Notes: a model not told the origin generated them from the letters alone. A DNA stretch of 64,000 nucleotides from Panacibacter ginsenosidivorans (GCF_007971225.1 NZ_CP042435.1:62001-126000); one strand, 5' to 3'; positions 15,900-25,756 are shown, counted from the stretch's first letter. Made by a program: numbers and translations.

Positions 15900-17216
15900 A
15901 TGAATTTTAAGAAGCTACTTGCACAAAGCATTTTCTGGCGTGGATTTTATTTCTTTTCCGTTTTACTGGTCAATGTATTTTTATCAAGGTATCTGAAAGC
16001 AGCTGGTTCAGGCAGTCTTTATTTTCTTACTATCATTTTTTCTTTCCTGCAGGTTGTGCTGGCATTGGGTTTCGAACAAGGCTTTACTTATTTTGCTTCG
16101 GGTAATATTATCCGGCGCAACAAGCTTTTAAGTTTTGCAGGTTTATGGAGTGTTGTTGCAGGATTACTAATGATCGGCCTGGTACATCTTTATTTTCTTA
16201 TAGACAAGACTATTGATGCAGGTCTACTACCTGCATGGTCATTATATGGTTTTCTATATATAAGCGGCCAAACGCTGATGGGTTATATAACAGCATTGTA
16301 CTATACAAAAGAAAATTATATACTTCCCAATTTATTGCTTTCGCTGGTAAATATCATTTTTGTGATCATCATTCCATCCAAAGATGCTCCGACGAATGCA
16401 GGAGACGCCGCACATATAACTACACTTTATTTCTATACTTTCTTTGTATCCGGAATAGTATTGATCATTTCATTTTTTTTATACAACAGGAGAGAAGGGG
16501 TTTTTGGACTGCCACCTGTTCAACACCTGAAAAAGTTTTTACAATACTCGCTTACAGCACTTAGTGCCAATGTTATTTTTTTTTTAGTGTACAGGATAGA
16601 TTATCTTTTTGTAAACAACAGCCCCGTTGCTACTGCGGCCGATCTTGGCAATTATATACAGGTGGCCAAGCTTGGGCAAATGTTGCTGATAGTGCCACAG
16701 ATCATTGCCAGCGTAGTGTTTCCAAGAACAGCAAGCGGGTCTGACAGGCAGCGTTTGAATCATATTATTATGGTGATGGCAAGATTATTTTCACAATTAT
16801 TTTTGTTGTTATTTATTGGCGTATTACTGCTTGGAAAGTTTTTCTTTATTAAAATATTTGGAGAAACATTTAACGCCATGCAAATACCTATGCTTCTTTT
16901 GATACCAGGCATTTTTTCTTTAAGTGTTTTGGTGTTGCTCTCCGCTTATTTTTCCGGTAAGGGGAAAGTAAAAGTAAATGTACAGGGTGCACTACTTGCA
17001 TTGGTAGTGATGGTTGTGGGTGCATGGATCTTTGTGCCTCGTTATGGCATCATTGCAGCAGCGGCAGTTAGTACAGTAAGCTATGCAGTTAATATGGGTT
17101 ATTCATTGTATATTTTTTATAAGGATTATCAGGTAAACTTTTTTGATTTTTTTAAATGGAGAAAAGAAGATTATTACTGGATAAAGAACCTGCTGGTAAA
17201 AGAAAAAGAAATATGA
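15900..17216 (+). CDS. Polysaccharide/lipid-linked sugar flippase (MATE/Wzx-like)
   Basis: The 438-residue protein is almost entirely hydrophobic, with about twelve to fourteen membrane segments. Its start, LLAQSIFWRGFYFFSVLLVN followed by FLSRYLKAAGSG, is that of the Wzx/polysaccharide-transporter branch of the MOP superfamily. Such proteins flip undecaprenyl-linked sugar chains across the inner membrane. The glycosyltransferase gene 154 bases downstream supports a role in surface glycan assembly. No complete O-antigen or capsule cluster is present, so the glycan cannot be named. Confidence 0.85.
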   Translation: MNFKKLLAQSIFWRGFYFFSVLLVNVFLSRYLKAAGSGSLYFLTIIFSFLQVVLALGFEQGFTYFASGNIIRRNKLLSFAGLWSVVAGLLMIGLVHLYFLIDKTIDAGLLPAWSLYGFLYISGQTLMGYITALYYTKENYILPNLLLSLVNIIFVIIIPSKDAPTNAGDAAHITTLYFYTFFVSGIVLIISFFLYNRREGVFGLPPVQHLKKFLQYSLTALSANVIFFLVYRIDYLFVNNSPVATAADLGNYIQVAKLGQMLLIVPQIIASVVFPRTASGSDRQRLNHIIMVMARLFSQLFLLLFIGVLLLGKFFFIKIFGETFNAMQIPMLLLIPGIFSLSVLVLLSAYFSGKGKVKVNVQGALLALVVMVVGAWIFVPRYGIIAAAAVSTVSYAVNMGYSLYIFYKDYQVNFFDFFKWRKEDYYWIKNLLVKEKEI

Positions 17217-17279
17217 GTTTGCTCGTTTATGATGTGTAAAGTAGTTAATAATATACATCATACATGCAGCAGCGATACC

Positions 17280-17342
17280 GAACGTACAAGAGTGCGACGC
17301 AACAGCAGTTTAGTATTTATTCAAAAGCCCGGCACATAAAAA
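17280..17342 (+). repeat. Intergenic head-tail element, copy 11 (GCG dialect)
   Basis: The head is at 17284-17303, preceded by CGAAC. The tail AGCAGTTTAGTATTTATTC is followed by a perfect terminal module AAGCCCGGCACATAAAAA. The tail end lies 29 bases before the glycosyltransferase start. Confidence 0.93.
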
Positions 17343-17370
17343 TTCTAATAACTACAGAAGAAAATTTGCG

Positions 17371-18564
17371 ATGAGAATATTGTGGTTGGCCAGTTGGTAC
17401 CCCAATCCATATGAACCTTTTAATGGCGATTTTATACAACGCCATGCACAGGCAGTTGCTGAATTGTTGCCTGTTGATGTAATTCATGTATTGCAGGCAG
17501 GCAGAAGTTTGCCGGTAGAAAAAACAGCACTTATAGTGAACAAAAAAAATGGCCTTACAGAATATGTTCATGTATTTAAGTTCAGGCCTTTTGGTATTGC
17601 GTGGGTTGATAAATTGTGGTATAATATTTTGTATCACCGGTATTATAGTAAAATAATAAAAGAATATTTTGCTAAGAATGGAAAGCCTGATCTTATTCAT
17701 GTACATGTACCGGTAAAAGCTGGCCTGATTGCATTACGGCTTTTAAAAAAAAAGAATATTCCTTTTATCGTTTCTGAGCAGTCATCACATTATGAAGAAA
17801 CATCTCCTGACTATTTTTTAAAACGCAGCAAATATTTCCAGGTTAACACAAGACGTATTTTCAGCAATGCTATTTCGGTAACGAATGTTTCTGAAACTAT
17901 TGGTAAAAAACTGCAATCATATTTTGAATTAAAAAACTACCGTACAATTCATAATCTTGTTGATACAGACCTGTTTTATTATAAACAGAAAGAGAAAAAC
18001 AACAAACTGCGTTTTATACATGTATCTGCAATGGGGGAACAAAAAAATCCTGCGGGTATTATAAGAGCGTTGGCACAATTGAATATTTTCCACAAAGAGT
18101 GGGAATGTGTTTTGTGTGGTCCATATAAACAAGAGCTTAAATTAATGGTTGAAGAAAATGAACTGCATGCACAAATACAGTTTACCGGAGAAGTGGCGCA
18201 TGATCGTGTGGCCAAAGAAATGCAGCAGGCTGATGTTTTTATACTGTTCAGTAATCATGAAAATTTTCCCTGTGTTGTAGCAGAGGCTTTGTGCTGCGGC
18301 TTGCCGGTTATTGCTGCCAACGCGGGTGGTGTGGCTGAAGCGGTTAATGATAGCAATGGTATTATTGTAAATGCAGGAGATGTGGAACAATTAACCAATG
18401 CCCTGCACAATATTGTGAAGAGCTTTGATAAATATGACCGTGCAATTATCTCAGCTAACGCAAAAGTGCTTTATAATAAAAAAAGAATTGCTGAGCAATT
18501 CGTGGAATTATATAATGATATAAATAATAGCCTTATTAATAAGGGCTATGAAAAACCACTATAA
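17371..18564 (+). CDS. Glycosyltransferase family 4
   Basis: The 397-residue GT-B enzyme transfers a sugar from an activated donor to a glycan or lipid acceptor at the cytoplasmic face of the membrane. The N-terminal half has WLASWYPNPYEPFNGDFIQR and LIHVHVPVKAG. The C-terminal nucleotide-sugar half starts at FIHVSAMGEQKNPAGII, continues with VLCGPYKQE and IQFTGEVAHDRV, and holds the E-x7-E motif in NHENFPCVVAEALCCGLPV. Adjacent to a flippase, it likely builds a surface polysaccharide or glycolipid. Its last 29 bases overlap the end of a convergent small membrane protein gene. Confidence 0.92.
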   Translation: MRILWLASWYPNPYEPFNGDFIQRHAQAVAELLPVDVIHVLQAGRSLPVEKTALIVNKKNGLTEYVHVFKFRPFGIAWVDKLWYNILYHRYYSKIIKEYFAKNGKPDLIHVHVPVKAGLIALRLLKKKNIPFIVSEQSSHYEETSPDYFLKRSKYFQVNTRRIFSNAISVTNVSETIGKKLQSYFELKNYRTIHNLVDTDLFYYKQKEKNNKLRFIHVSAMGEQKNPAGIIRALAQLNIFHKEWECVLCGPYKQELKLMVEENELHAQIQFTGEVAHDRVAKEMQQADVFILFSNHENFPCVVAEALCCGLPVIAANAGGVAEAVNDSNGIIVNAGDVEQLTNALHNIVKSFDKYDRAIISANAKVLYNKKRIAEQFVELYNDINNSLINKGYEKPL

Positions 18565-18820
18565 TAATTATAGTTGCCAGCAGCCAGCCGTAAATGTAAT
18601 AATTAATGAGATTATTCAGCCGCATATACTGCTTTCGTGACTGGTTATTACTCATGTAGAGATCACTTTTAGTATATACACGAAAGAAACTTGAAACAAC
18701 TGCAGGCACATCAAAACCTTTGCTCCTGAATACGAGCACAATTTTAAGAATGATAGCAATTACTGTAAGAATATGCAGGTAAATAATAATATTATGCAGT
18801 ACTTCAAGCGAATAATCCAT
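18536..18820 (-). CDS. Small two-helix membrane protein, unknown function
   Basis: The 94-residue product has hydrophobic segments at about 8-30 and 70-90. Between them is a polar, Arg/Asn/Ser-rich cytoplasmic-type stretch (VYTKSDLYMSNNQSRKQYMR). The frame is on the minus strand and its end overlaps the glycosyltransferase stop by 29 bases. Regular hydrophobic pattern and Bacteroidota-like codon use suggest a true gene. I recognise no family. Confidence 0.55.
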   Translation of the reverse strand: MDYSLEVLHNIIIYLHILTVIAIILKIVLVFRSKGFDVPAVVSSFFRVYTKSDLYMSNNQSRKQYMRLNNLINYYIYGWLLATIIIIVVFHSPY

Positions 18821-19020
18821 TTTTCATTTCAATTTTGGTTTACAATAGTGTTAGCTGTTTTCATTTTACATAGTTTTTCATCTCCCAATTGACAGTTCGC
18901 AAAAACGCATACAGCAGGCAAAAGATTGTTGAAATAAATTCAGAAAGTAGAAGTACAATACCCATGATGTCTTCGAAGTGAAGATAACACGAATTCTTTA
19001 CATAAAGATTATCCAATGAT

Positions 19021-19028
19021 TATCTTTG
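19021..19028 (+). promoter_or_regulatory. Promoter -7 element placed almost on the lepA start codon
   Basis: TATCTTTG fits TAnnTTTG and ends only seven bases before the lepA ATG. TTCTTTA about 20 bases upstream may act as the -33 region. If it is used, the transcript starts within a few bases of the start codon, giving a nearly leaderless mRNA. Confidence 0.6.
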
Positions 19029-19035
19029 CCGCATT

Positions 19036-20820
19036 ATGAAGCATATCAGGAATTTTTGCATTATCGCGCATATTGATCACGGGAAAAGTACACTTGCAGA
19101 CAGGTTGCTGGAACATACCAAGACCATTGGTGAAAGAGATATGATGAACCAGGTCTTGGACGATATGGATCTTGAAAGGGAAAAAGGAATTACCATTAAA
19201 AGCCATGCCATACAGATTAATTATCCATATAAAGGGGAAGAATATACCCTCAACCTTATTGACACACCGGGCCACGTAGATTTTAGTTACGAAGTAAGCC
19301 GTGCACTTGCGGCATGTGAAGGTGCATTACTACTGGTAGATGCATCACAGGGTATACAGGCACAAACAATCAGTAATTTATACCTCGCGTTAGACAATGA
19401 CCTGGAAATAATTCCTGTCATTAATAAGATTGATATGGATGGCGCTATGATACCTGAAGTTACAGACCAGATCATAGACCTTATCGGTTGCAAACAAGAA
19501 GATATATTGTTAGCAAGTGGCAAATCAGGAATTGGTATAGAAGCAATACTGGCAGCCATCGTTGAAAGAATACCTGCGCCTAAAGGGGATGAAAATGGCC
19601 AGTTGCAGGCATTGATCTTTGATAGTGTGTTCAACAGTTTTCGTGGCATCATTATCTATTACCGCATCCTTAACGGAAGCATAAAAAAAGGGGATAAGAT
19701 ACAGTTCGCTTCCACAGGACAGGAATATTTTGCCGATGAAATTGGCGTGCTAAAACTTACCATGACACCCAAGCCGGAAGTTAAATGCGGTGATGTTGGT
19801 TATCTTATCACCGGCATCAAAGTAGCCAAAGAAGTAAAGGTCGGCGATACCATTACGCTTGCCAATAATCCTGCTCCCATGATCAAAGGTTTTGAAGAAG
19901 TAAAACCCATGGTATTTGCAGGAATATTCCCGGTGAATACCGATGATTTTGCAGAATTGCGTGATTGTATGGAAAAACTGCAGCTCAATGATGCTTCTCT
20001 TACATTCGAACTTGAAACATCACAGGCTCTGGGCTTCGGTTTCCGTTGCGGCTTTCTTGGATTGCTGCATATGGAAATCATCCAGGAACGTTTGGAGCGT
20101 GAGTTCAATCAAACTGTTATTACCACTGTTCCCAATGTTAGTTTTATTGCATACACCTCAAAAGGTGATAAGATCATTGTAAATAACCCGGCTGAAATGC
20201 CCGACCCTACAAAGCTCGACAGGATCGAAGAACCATTTATCAAAGCACAGATCATTACGCTACCCGATTATATTGGTAATATCATGACGCTCTGTCTTGG
20301 CAAACGTGGTATACTTATCAACCAGAGTTATCTTACTACTACACGTGTGGAATTGACATTCGAGATGCCTCTTACCGAGATCGTGTTTGATTTTTATGAT
20401 AAACTAAAAAGCCAGACACGTGGTTATGCGTCTTTTGATTATTCGCCTATTGGTTACCGCGAAGCAGATATTATCAAGATGGATATCCTGCTTAATGGAG
20501 ATAAGGTGGACGCATTAAGCGCATTGATCCACCGCAGCCGTGCACAGGATTTTGGCCGCAAGCTCTGCGAAAAATTAAAAGAACTGGTACCACGCCAGCA
20601 GTTCCAGATCGTTATACAGGCTGCCATTGGCGCAAAAATACTGGCCCGTGAAAATATCAGCGCTATGCGTAAAGATGTAACTGCAAAATGTTACGGCGGC
20701 GATATAAGCCGTAAACGAAAGCTGCTCGAGAAACAGAAAGAAGGTAAGAAACGTATGCGCCAGATCGGTAATGTAGAAGTGCCGCAGGAAGCATTCTTAG
20801 CCGTACTGAAATTAGATTAG
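19036..20820 (+). CDS. lepA: Elongation factor 4 (back-translocating ribosomal GTPase LepA)
   Basis: The 594-residue protein has the full LepA order: GTPase domain with the P-loop [21 protein letters not shown] and the NKID specificity motif; an EF-Tu-like domain II; EF-G-like domains III and V; and the LepA-specific C-terminal domain ending [20 protein letters not shown]. It binds ribosomes and acts during stalled elongation or subunit assembly. The ATG at 19036 begins the conserved [18 protein letters not shown], so the start is certain. The gene is monocistronic, with a promoter box touching the start and a strong terminator that merges with element copy 12. Confidence 0.97.
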   Translation: MKHIRNFCIIAHIDHGKSTLADRLLEHTKTIGERDMMNQVLDDMDLEREKGITIKSHAIQINYPYKGEEYTLNLIDTPGHVDFSYEVSRALAACEGALLLVDASQGIQAQTISNLYLALDNDLEIIPVINKIDMDGAMIPEVTDQIIDLIGCKQEDILLASGKSGIGIEAILAAIVERIPAPKGDENGQLQALIFDSVFNSFRGIIIYYRILNGSIKKGDKIQFASTGQEYFADEIGVLKLTMTPKPEVKCGDVGYLITGIKVAKEVKVGDTITLANNPAPMIKGFEEVKPMVFAGIFPVNTDDFAELRDCMEKLQLNDASLTFELETSQALGFGFRCGFLGLLHMEIIQERLEREFNQTVITTVPNVSFIAYTSKGDKIIVNNPAEMPDPTKLDRIEEPFIKAQIITLPDYIGNIMTLCLGKRGILINQSYLTTTRVELTFEMPLTEIVFDFYDKLKSQTRGYASFDYSPIGYREADIIKMDILLNGDKVDALSALIHRSRAQDFGRKLCEKLKELVPRQQFQIVIQAAIGAKILARENISAMRKDVTAKCYGGDISRKRKLLEKQKEGKKRMRQIGNVEVPQEAFLAVLKLD

Positions 20821-20844
20821 CGCTTATATAATTTATTTTTTAAA

Positions 20845-20879
20845 AAAAGCCGGAGATAATTTTTTTGTCTCCGGCTTTT
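20845..20879 (+). terminator. Intrinsic terminator of lepA, merged with an element tail
   Basis: AAAAGCCGGAGA pairs over 12 bp with TCTCCGGCTTTT around an AT-rich loop. The distal arm is at the same time the CCGG end module of element copy 12 read on the other strand. Confidence 0.92.
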
Positions 20880-20923
20880 GTATTTTATAGCATCACCGGT
20901 TGTGTCACTCACTTGTACGTTCT
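20861..20923 (-). repeat. Intergenic head-tail element, copy 12 (GTG dialect)
   Basis: The head is at 20899-20918 on the minus strand and is preceded by CAGAAC. The tail CGGTGATGCTATAAAATACA runs into AAAAGCCGGAGACAAAAAAA, which is one arm of the lepA terminator. Confidence 0.93.
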
Positions 20924-20956
20924 GTTTTATAGGCAGCTTTTTGAAGTCCTATATAT

Positions 20957-21658
20957 TTAAGGTTTATACTTTTTGTCAAGCAACTTGAAGTAAACATAAA
21001 AGAAAGCGTTATCTAATGTTGAGGACCAAAATCTATGAACATAATTATATTTTTCTGGTAAACCATTTATTCCTTTTCTATAGCCAATCACTGTCAGGTC
21101 ACTGCCATCTGTTCCTCTTCTGTTATTCTCTTTTTTCAAGCCCCAGAAGTCAGCATTATACAGCTTAGAAGTTAATTCGTCCCATTGATTTATTTGTAAA
21201 ATTGTGCTGTCACTTTTAGCAACTTTTGGAGGCGTATAATTGATATCGTCACGATTGAAATGAGTATAATACAGCATAATCATATCCTGTTGTTTGGTTA
21301 TTGTAACAACATCATATGAAGGTGAGGCAACTATAGAAAAAATAAATCTATAGGCTTCGTCTACATTTAGGTTTTGAAGTTTAGGCAAAGGGATATCAGA
21401 ATCCCATAAGTCCCAATTTGCACGTTCTCTACTACTATTTTTATCAATATCTTGTTGAAGTTGGTGAAAGAAAGTTGTGTCATTTGAAATGTATGCTCTT
21501 AATATTTTATAATTTATTTCAGAGGTGTCATACTGTCCGGAGGTATCAATTATGCTCAAATATTTATGAGTTACTGAATCTCTTAAGAGATAAGTTTCAG
21601 AGCCGCTATTGCAAGCATAAAATTGTGTCAATAAAATAAGTAATAGCAGGTATCGCAT
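20957..21658 (-). CDS. Lipoprotein of unknown function
   Basis: I start at ATG 21658 (MRYLLLLILLTQFYACNSGS), which gives 233 residues with a perfect lipoprotein signal (Cys at 16). An upstream start at 21703 would bury this signal. The mature protein is polar and rich in Asp, Tyr and Trp. It contains WDLWDSDIPLPKL, LYYTHFNRDDINYTPPK and WDELTSKLYNADFWGLKKEN, and ends in FFYVYFKLLDKKYKP. The pattern recalls small Bacteroidota lipoproteins of unknown role, and I recognise no domain. It sits alone between element copies 12 and 13, on the minus strand. Confidence 0.7.
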   Translation of the reverse strand: MRYLLLLILLTQFYACNSGSETYLLRDSVTHKYLSIIDTSGQYDTSEINYKILRAYISNDTTFFHQLQQDIDKNSSRERANWDLWDSDIPLPKLQNLNVDEAYRFIFSIVASPSYDVVTITKQQDMIMLYYTHFNRDDINYTPPKVAKSDSTILQINQWDELTSKLYNADFWGLKKENNRRGTDGSDLTVIGYRKGINGLPEKYNYVHRFWSSTLDNAFFYVYFKLLDKKYKP

Positions 21659-21788
21659 TAATTGAATAATAAAAAGTATCCCAGCAGGATTGCTCCAACT
21701 CAAAAATATGCGAAAGTTTTCTCAGATAAAATAGCAAGGCTTTATTATTTTATGTAAACGATTTTTCCTGCTCATACTATTTTCAACA

Positions 21789-21847
21789 GTACAAGAGTGC
21801 GACGCAAGGAACGATGAGAAATGAGAAGAAGCTAGTACAAAAATATT
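21789..21847 (+). repeat. Intergenic head-tail element, copy 13 (GCG dialect)
   Basis: The head is at 21789-21808 and ends in G. The tail GAACGATGAGAAATGAG is followed by an eroded end module (TAGTACAAAAAT) abutting the stop codon of the peroxidase gene. Confidence 0.85.
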
Positions 21848-23176
21848 TTACTGACAACCTCTGTCGATTCTTGACTGCTCATCGTTATTAGGAAAGCAAT
21901 TACCGGAGGGGAGTGATGCAGGCTCATACCTTACAAGATTAGGATCATACAAAGCATCACGAACAAATTTCACCAGCTTTCCTATTTCATCTTCTGTTAA
22001 ACCTAATGGCTGAAACATTTTTGATAGTTGCGATAAGGGTACATTCGCATTCTGTGGTATCCCGGCATTCTTATAACGAATTACTTCTTCTACAGAAGAA
22101 AAAGAACCACCATGTCCTAATGCGGTTACATCTCTCAGGTTATACAATTGTGGTACTTTAAATTTATATATATCCCTGGCTTTACCAGTAAAACCACCAC
22201 GGCCTTTGCTTTCGCGATTATCAGGGGCTACATTAAATGCGCCGTTCACTCCATTTTGCATATCGTTCATACCAAGTGCTACAAACTGCATACTGTTAAG
22301 TGCAGGCCCATTGTGGCAATTGCTGCATTTTGCTTTTCCAAAGAAAAGTGACTTGCCGTCTTTTTCGGCTTTCGTCATAGCTTTTAAATCACCTCTTAAG
22401 TAGCGTTGAAAAGGGGATTGGTTTGCGAGTAATGTTCTTTGGTAAGCAGCCAATGCAAGAGAGACCGTCCGGCTGTTAATTCTTTCAGTATCGGGTAATT
22501 CAGGAAATGCAAGATCAAAGAGATTTTTATAAGTTTCATTGGAAGCGAGCCACGCAGTATCGGGATTAAGCCTGTGTTTTTGCCGTGATGCAAGCCCTAA
22601 AATTTCCAGGCCATATAACCCGGTAAAATTATTACTGTTGCCATCACTGGTCCATAAATTCTCTGTGCCTATATTTAAGCCAACACCACCTAATTCTCCG
22701 TTCCAAAGCATTATATCCTGGTAAGCACTACCTAACAATGAAGGTGCACGTATTGGTTGCACATCAATGTTCTCTGTTTGATAAATTGCAGAAGGAATTC
22801 TTAATTCTCCTGCAATGCCAAAACCTGAACCTCCTTCACTAATAGCTTGTGTAAGCCCTGATTGAAAACCCGCTTCAGCATGATGACAAGAAGCACAAGA
22901 ATAAGTGTGCAAACCTTCAGTTTGTTTTGGATTTAAACCAAGCCTTGTTTCATGAAACAATAATTTACCAAGTTCTACTTTGTCTGCATTAAGTGGATTT
23001 TGGGGATCTTGTGGAATAGAAGCATAATCGTTGCTCATTGGCTGAATCATCGCACTAAGATCTTTTGCATCAGATAAATCGGCGGCAGTTACATGATCGA
23101 TATGCTGAACATCTGTTTTCTGGCAGGCATATAGAAAGAATGCAACCAGGGCTAATGTAGCAAGGATTTTTTTCAT
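21848..23176 (-). CDS. Di-haem cytochrome c peroxidase (CCP/MauG family), lipoprotein
   Basis: I start at ATG 23176 (MKKILATLALVAFFLYACQK), giving 442 residues with a lipoprotein signal (Cys at 18). An upstream ATG at 23209 would add eleven residues ahead of the signal. Two c-type haem sites are present: C94-A-S-C97-H98 and C284-S-N-C287-H288. The spacing and the segments VELGKLLFHETRLG and FKVPQLYNLRDVTALGHGGS are those of bacterial di-haem peroxidases, which reduce hydrogen peroxide in the periplasm with electrons from cytochromes. The DsbD genes lie 143 bases upstream on the same strand. That is of interest because haem ligation needs reduced cysteines. The functional link is inferred. Confidence 0.92.
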   Translation of the reverse strand: MKKILATLALVAFFLYACQKTDVQHIDHVTAADLSDAKDLSAMIQPMSNDYASIPQDPQNPLNADKVELGKLLFHETRLGLNPKQTEGLHTYSCASCHHAEAGFQSGLTQAISEGGSGFGIAGELRIPSAIYQTENIDVQPIRAPSLLGSAYQDIMLWNGELGGVGLNIGTENLWTSDGNSNNFTGLYGLEILGLASRQKHRLNPDTAWLASNETYKNLFDLAFPELPDTERINSRTVSLALAAYQRTLLANQSPFQRYLRGDLKAMTKAEKDGKSLFFGKAKCSNCHNGPALNSMQFVALGMNDMQNGVNGAFNVAPDNRESKGRGGFTGKARDIYKFKVPQLYNLRDVTALGHGGSFSSVEEVIRYKNAGIPQNANVPLSQLSKMFQPLGLTEDEIGKLVKFVRDALYDPNLVRYEPASLPSGNCFPNNDEQSRIDRGCQ

Positions 23177-23319
23177 GGGTCTTATTTCGTAGTTTTCGAA
23201 TAGGGGCAATCAAGGATGCGGATAAAGTGGTTTATAAAAGGATAGCAGATAGAGGTTATGTAAGGTACAAATTTTATAAGCCGGAAACTATATGAAATTA
23301 TTACTTAAACAGGATTTTA

Positions 23320-25272
23320 TCAAGGATTTTTATCGAAAGTTTCTTTAGCGCACTGTAGCCATTTTAAATATTCTGCAGCATCGGGTGTATAACCAACAGG
23401 ATGGTTTAATGTTTTTTCATTATTGTCAAGCAATACATACCATGGCTGGGAAGTTTTTTCAAAATTCTCTGTTTGAAAAGTGGCCCATTTATCACCTATC
23501 GTTTCTATGTCTTTCGGTTTGCCTAGTTTAGTTGTATAAGTGAATCTTTGTTCTATAGGTAGCTTGCTACGGTCATCTACATATAAGGAAACAAGAATGA
23601 AATTGTTTTGTATAAACTCTTTTACCGCAGGTTGTGTCCAAACATTTTCTTCCATCTTGCGGCAATTAACACAGGCCCATCCGGTAAAGTCAATCATTAA
23701 AGGCTTATGCTGCGCTTTTGCCAACTGCAAAGCTTTTTCATAATCATTTACCACGTTGGCTTCAAGACCTTTATTGAGTACATTGTCTTTACCATAGACA
23801 CTGTAAGAGAGTGGCGGCGGAAAACCGCTCAGCAATTGCAGGTTGGCATATTTTGAGGAGGTAACACCGGGAATAAGATATAATGTAAAGATCAAAGCTA
23901 TAACACCGGCAATTTTTCTTCCTTTGCTGATCTGCATGCCTTTGTAATCATGTGGAAGCCGTATTACACCAAACAAATAAAGTGTAAGGCCAAGACTTAT
24001 CAATACCCAAAGGCCAATAAATATTTCTCTTTTTAAAATGCCCCAATGCATTACAAGATCTGCATTGGATAAGAACTTCAACGCTAAAGCCAGTTCAAGA
24101 AAAGCCAATACTTTTTTTACGGTATCAAGCCAGCCACCGGATTTTGGTAATGACTGCAGCCAATGCGGAAAGATGGCAAACAATGCAAAAGGCAATGCCA
24201 GCGCCAAGCCAAAACCTGCAAGCCCGCTGGTGAGTTCCCATGCACCACCACTTAATGAACCAACGAGTAACGAGCCGAGAATCGGCCCTGTACAGGAGAA
24301 CGAAACAATGGCGAGTGTAAGCGCCATAAAGAAAATACCGCCAAAACTGCCAAGACTTCCTTTAGCATCTGCTTTACCTGCAATAGTGCTGGGTAATGTT
24401 ATTTCGAAGAAGCCAAAGAAAGAAAATGCAAATACAATAAAGATGATAAAGAAGATAACATTCAGCCATACATTGGTAGAAATGTTATTGAATATTTCAG
24501 GCTGTACATTGCCAAGAATATGAAAAGGAATACTGGCAAGCGTATAGATAAGAAAAATAAAAAAGCCGTAAAGTATGCCATTGCGTATAGCTTGTTTTCT
24601 TCCTCCTGATCTTTTGGTAAAGAAAGAAACAGTAACAGGTATCATCGGGAATACACAAGGGGTGAGCAATGCAATTAACCCACCAATAAAACCAAGAAAG
24701 AAGACAGTTAGTAAACTGCTGTTTGCTGCAGCGCCGCTGTCTCCGCAATTATTAAGTGGATTATTTATATCAAGATTTTCAATGCGTATGCGTTGTGCAT
24801 TGGAAGATGCGGCAATGCCACCTTCTAATGCAACAGAGAATGTTTGTTCCGGATTTTGAAATTCACCTTTCTTGCCAAGAAAAGCGGTGATCTTTCCTTT
24901 TAGTTCAGCGGGAATAGTGCCACTGATAGTAAAATGTTGTTTTATCTCAACACTACCTTTATAAACATTTACCTGCTTGTTTTCAAAAGTGGCATCTGCA
25001 ATTTGTTGTGTTGTTCCGGCGAAGCTGAGTGGTTGAGCATTCCTGGCATTTTCGTAATCGTAACTAACAATCACTGTTTCCTGCAAACCATCCACAGCAG
25101 GCGTTACGCCATATAAGTACCAATCTGCAGGAATAGTTGTTGCTGCTTTTAATTCATATACACTGTCTGCAATGCGCTTTATACTAACCTGCCATTTTAA
25201 TAAACTATCCGTTTGTCCAAATGAATAAAAGGCCGTCAGTAAAAAGAAGACAGGTAGTAAAAACTTTTTCAT
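23320..25272 (-). CDS. dsbD: Thiol:disulfide interchange protein DsbD
   Basis: The 650-residue protein moves reducing power from cytoplasmic thioredoxin across the inner membrane. It has a signal peptide (ending AFYSFGQ), an N-terminal immunoglobulin-like alpha domain (about 20-150), an eight-helix CcdA-like core with the redox cysteines in LLTPCVFPMIPVTVSF and VSFSCTGPILGSL, and a periplasmic thioredoxin-like gamma domain with C534-V-N-C537 (WACVNCRKM). It is preceded by 13 bases by a gene that encodes a second, separate alpha-type domain, and the two are surely one operon. Confidence 0.94.
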   Translation of the reverse strand: MKKFLLPVFFLLTAFYSFGQTDSLLKWQVSIKRIADSVYELKAATTIPADWYLYGVTPAVDGLQETVIVSYDYENARNAQPLSFAGTTQQIADATFENKQVNVYKGSVEIKQHFTISGTIPAELKGKITAFLGKKGEFQNPEQTFSVALEGGIAASSNAQRIRIENLDINNPLNNCGDSGAAANSSLLTVFFLGFIGGLIALLTPCVFPMIPVTVSFFTKRSGGRKQAIRNGILYGFFIFLIYTLASIPFHILGNVQPEIFNNISTNVWLNVIFFIIFIVFAFSFFGFFEITLPSTIAGKADAKGSLGSFGGIFFMALTLAIVSFSCTGPILGSLLVGSLSGGAWELTSGLAGFGLALALPFALFAIFPHWLQSLPKSGGWLDTVKKVLAFLELALALKFLSNADLVMHWGILKREIFIGLWVLISLGLTLYLFGVIRLPHDYKGMQISKGRKIAGVIALIFTLYLIPGVTSSKYANLQLLSGFPPPLSYSVYGKDNVLNKGLEANVVNDYEKALQLAKAQHKPLMIDFTGWACVNCRKMEENVWTQPAVKEFIQNNFILVSLYVDDRSKLPIEQRFTYTTKLGKPKDIETIGDKWATFQTENFEKTSQPWYVLLDNNEKTLNHPVGYTPDAAEYLKWLQCAKETFDKNP

Positions 25273-25285
25273 TTAAAAGAAATAT

Positions 25286-25738
25286 TTATTGGAGCTGCAG
25301 ATCAAACGCAACTTTTTTGGGAGGAAGACATTCTTTGTCGTTGCAAACCATGTATTCAATATTGCCGGTAAGGTTTGTTTTAACTGCTGATTTAAGATTA
25401 ACGGTATGTGTAAATGTTACTTTATTATCAAAATATTTTACATCCACATCAAACACTTCCTCATGTTTACTTTGTAGTGTACCATTTTCTTTAGGAATAC
25501 CGGTAACAGTAATTAATGGATTTGTTTTATACACAAATTTTGTTGGCACAGGGCCGCCTTTTGGTGTTGTTTGAGAATAAATATGCCAGGGCTTTTCTAT
25601 AACTGCCGTATAAGTTATCTCATACACTTTATCAGATTTTTTTGTTGCGGTATAGGTCCATTTTACAGGATCTTTAAATTGTGCAAATGCTGCACCTGCA
25701 ATACTGAATAAAGTAATAAAAAGTAATAATTTTTTCAT
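25286..25738 (-). CDS. Exported DsbD alpha-domain-like protein
   Basis: I start at ATG 25738 (MKKLLLFITLFSIAGAAFAQ), giving 150 residues with a clear Sec signal. A frame open further upstream runs through element copy 14. After the signal comes one domain of the kind found at the N-terminus of DsbD: DPVKWTYTATKKSDKVYEI, KPWHIYSQTTPKGGPVPT, FDVDVKYFDNKVTFTHTVNL, and the CNDKECLPP cysteine pair. The gene is 13 bases upstream of dsbD. It may be an additional partner that takes electrons from DsbD or helps deliver them to a particular substrate. Confidence 0.85.
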   Translation of the reverse strand: MKKLLLFITLFSIAGAAFAQFKDPVKWTYTATKKSDKVYEITYTAVIEKPWHIYSQTTPKGGPVPTKFVYKTNPLITVTGIPKENGTLQSKHEEVFDVDVKYFDNKVTFTHTVNLKSAVKTNLTGNIEYMVCNDKECLPPKKVAFDLQLQ

Positions 25739-25756
25739 GATGCTTTTTGTTCTAAT

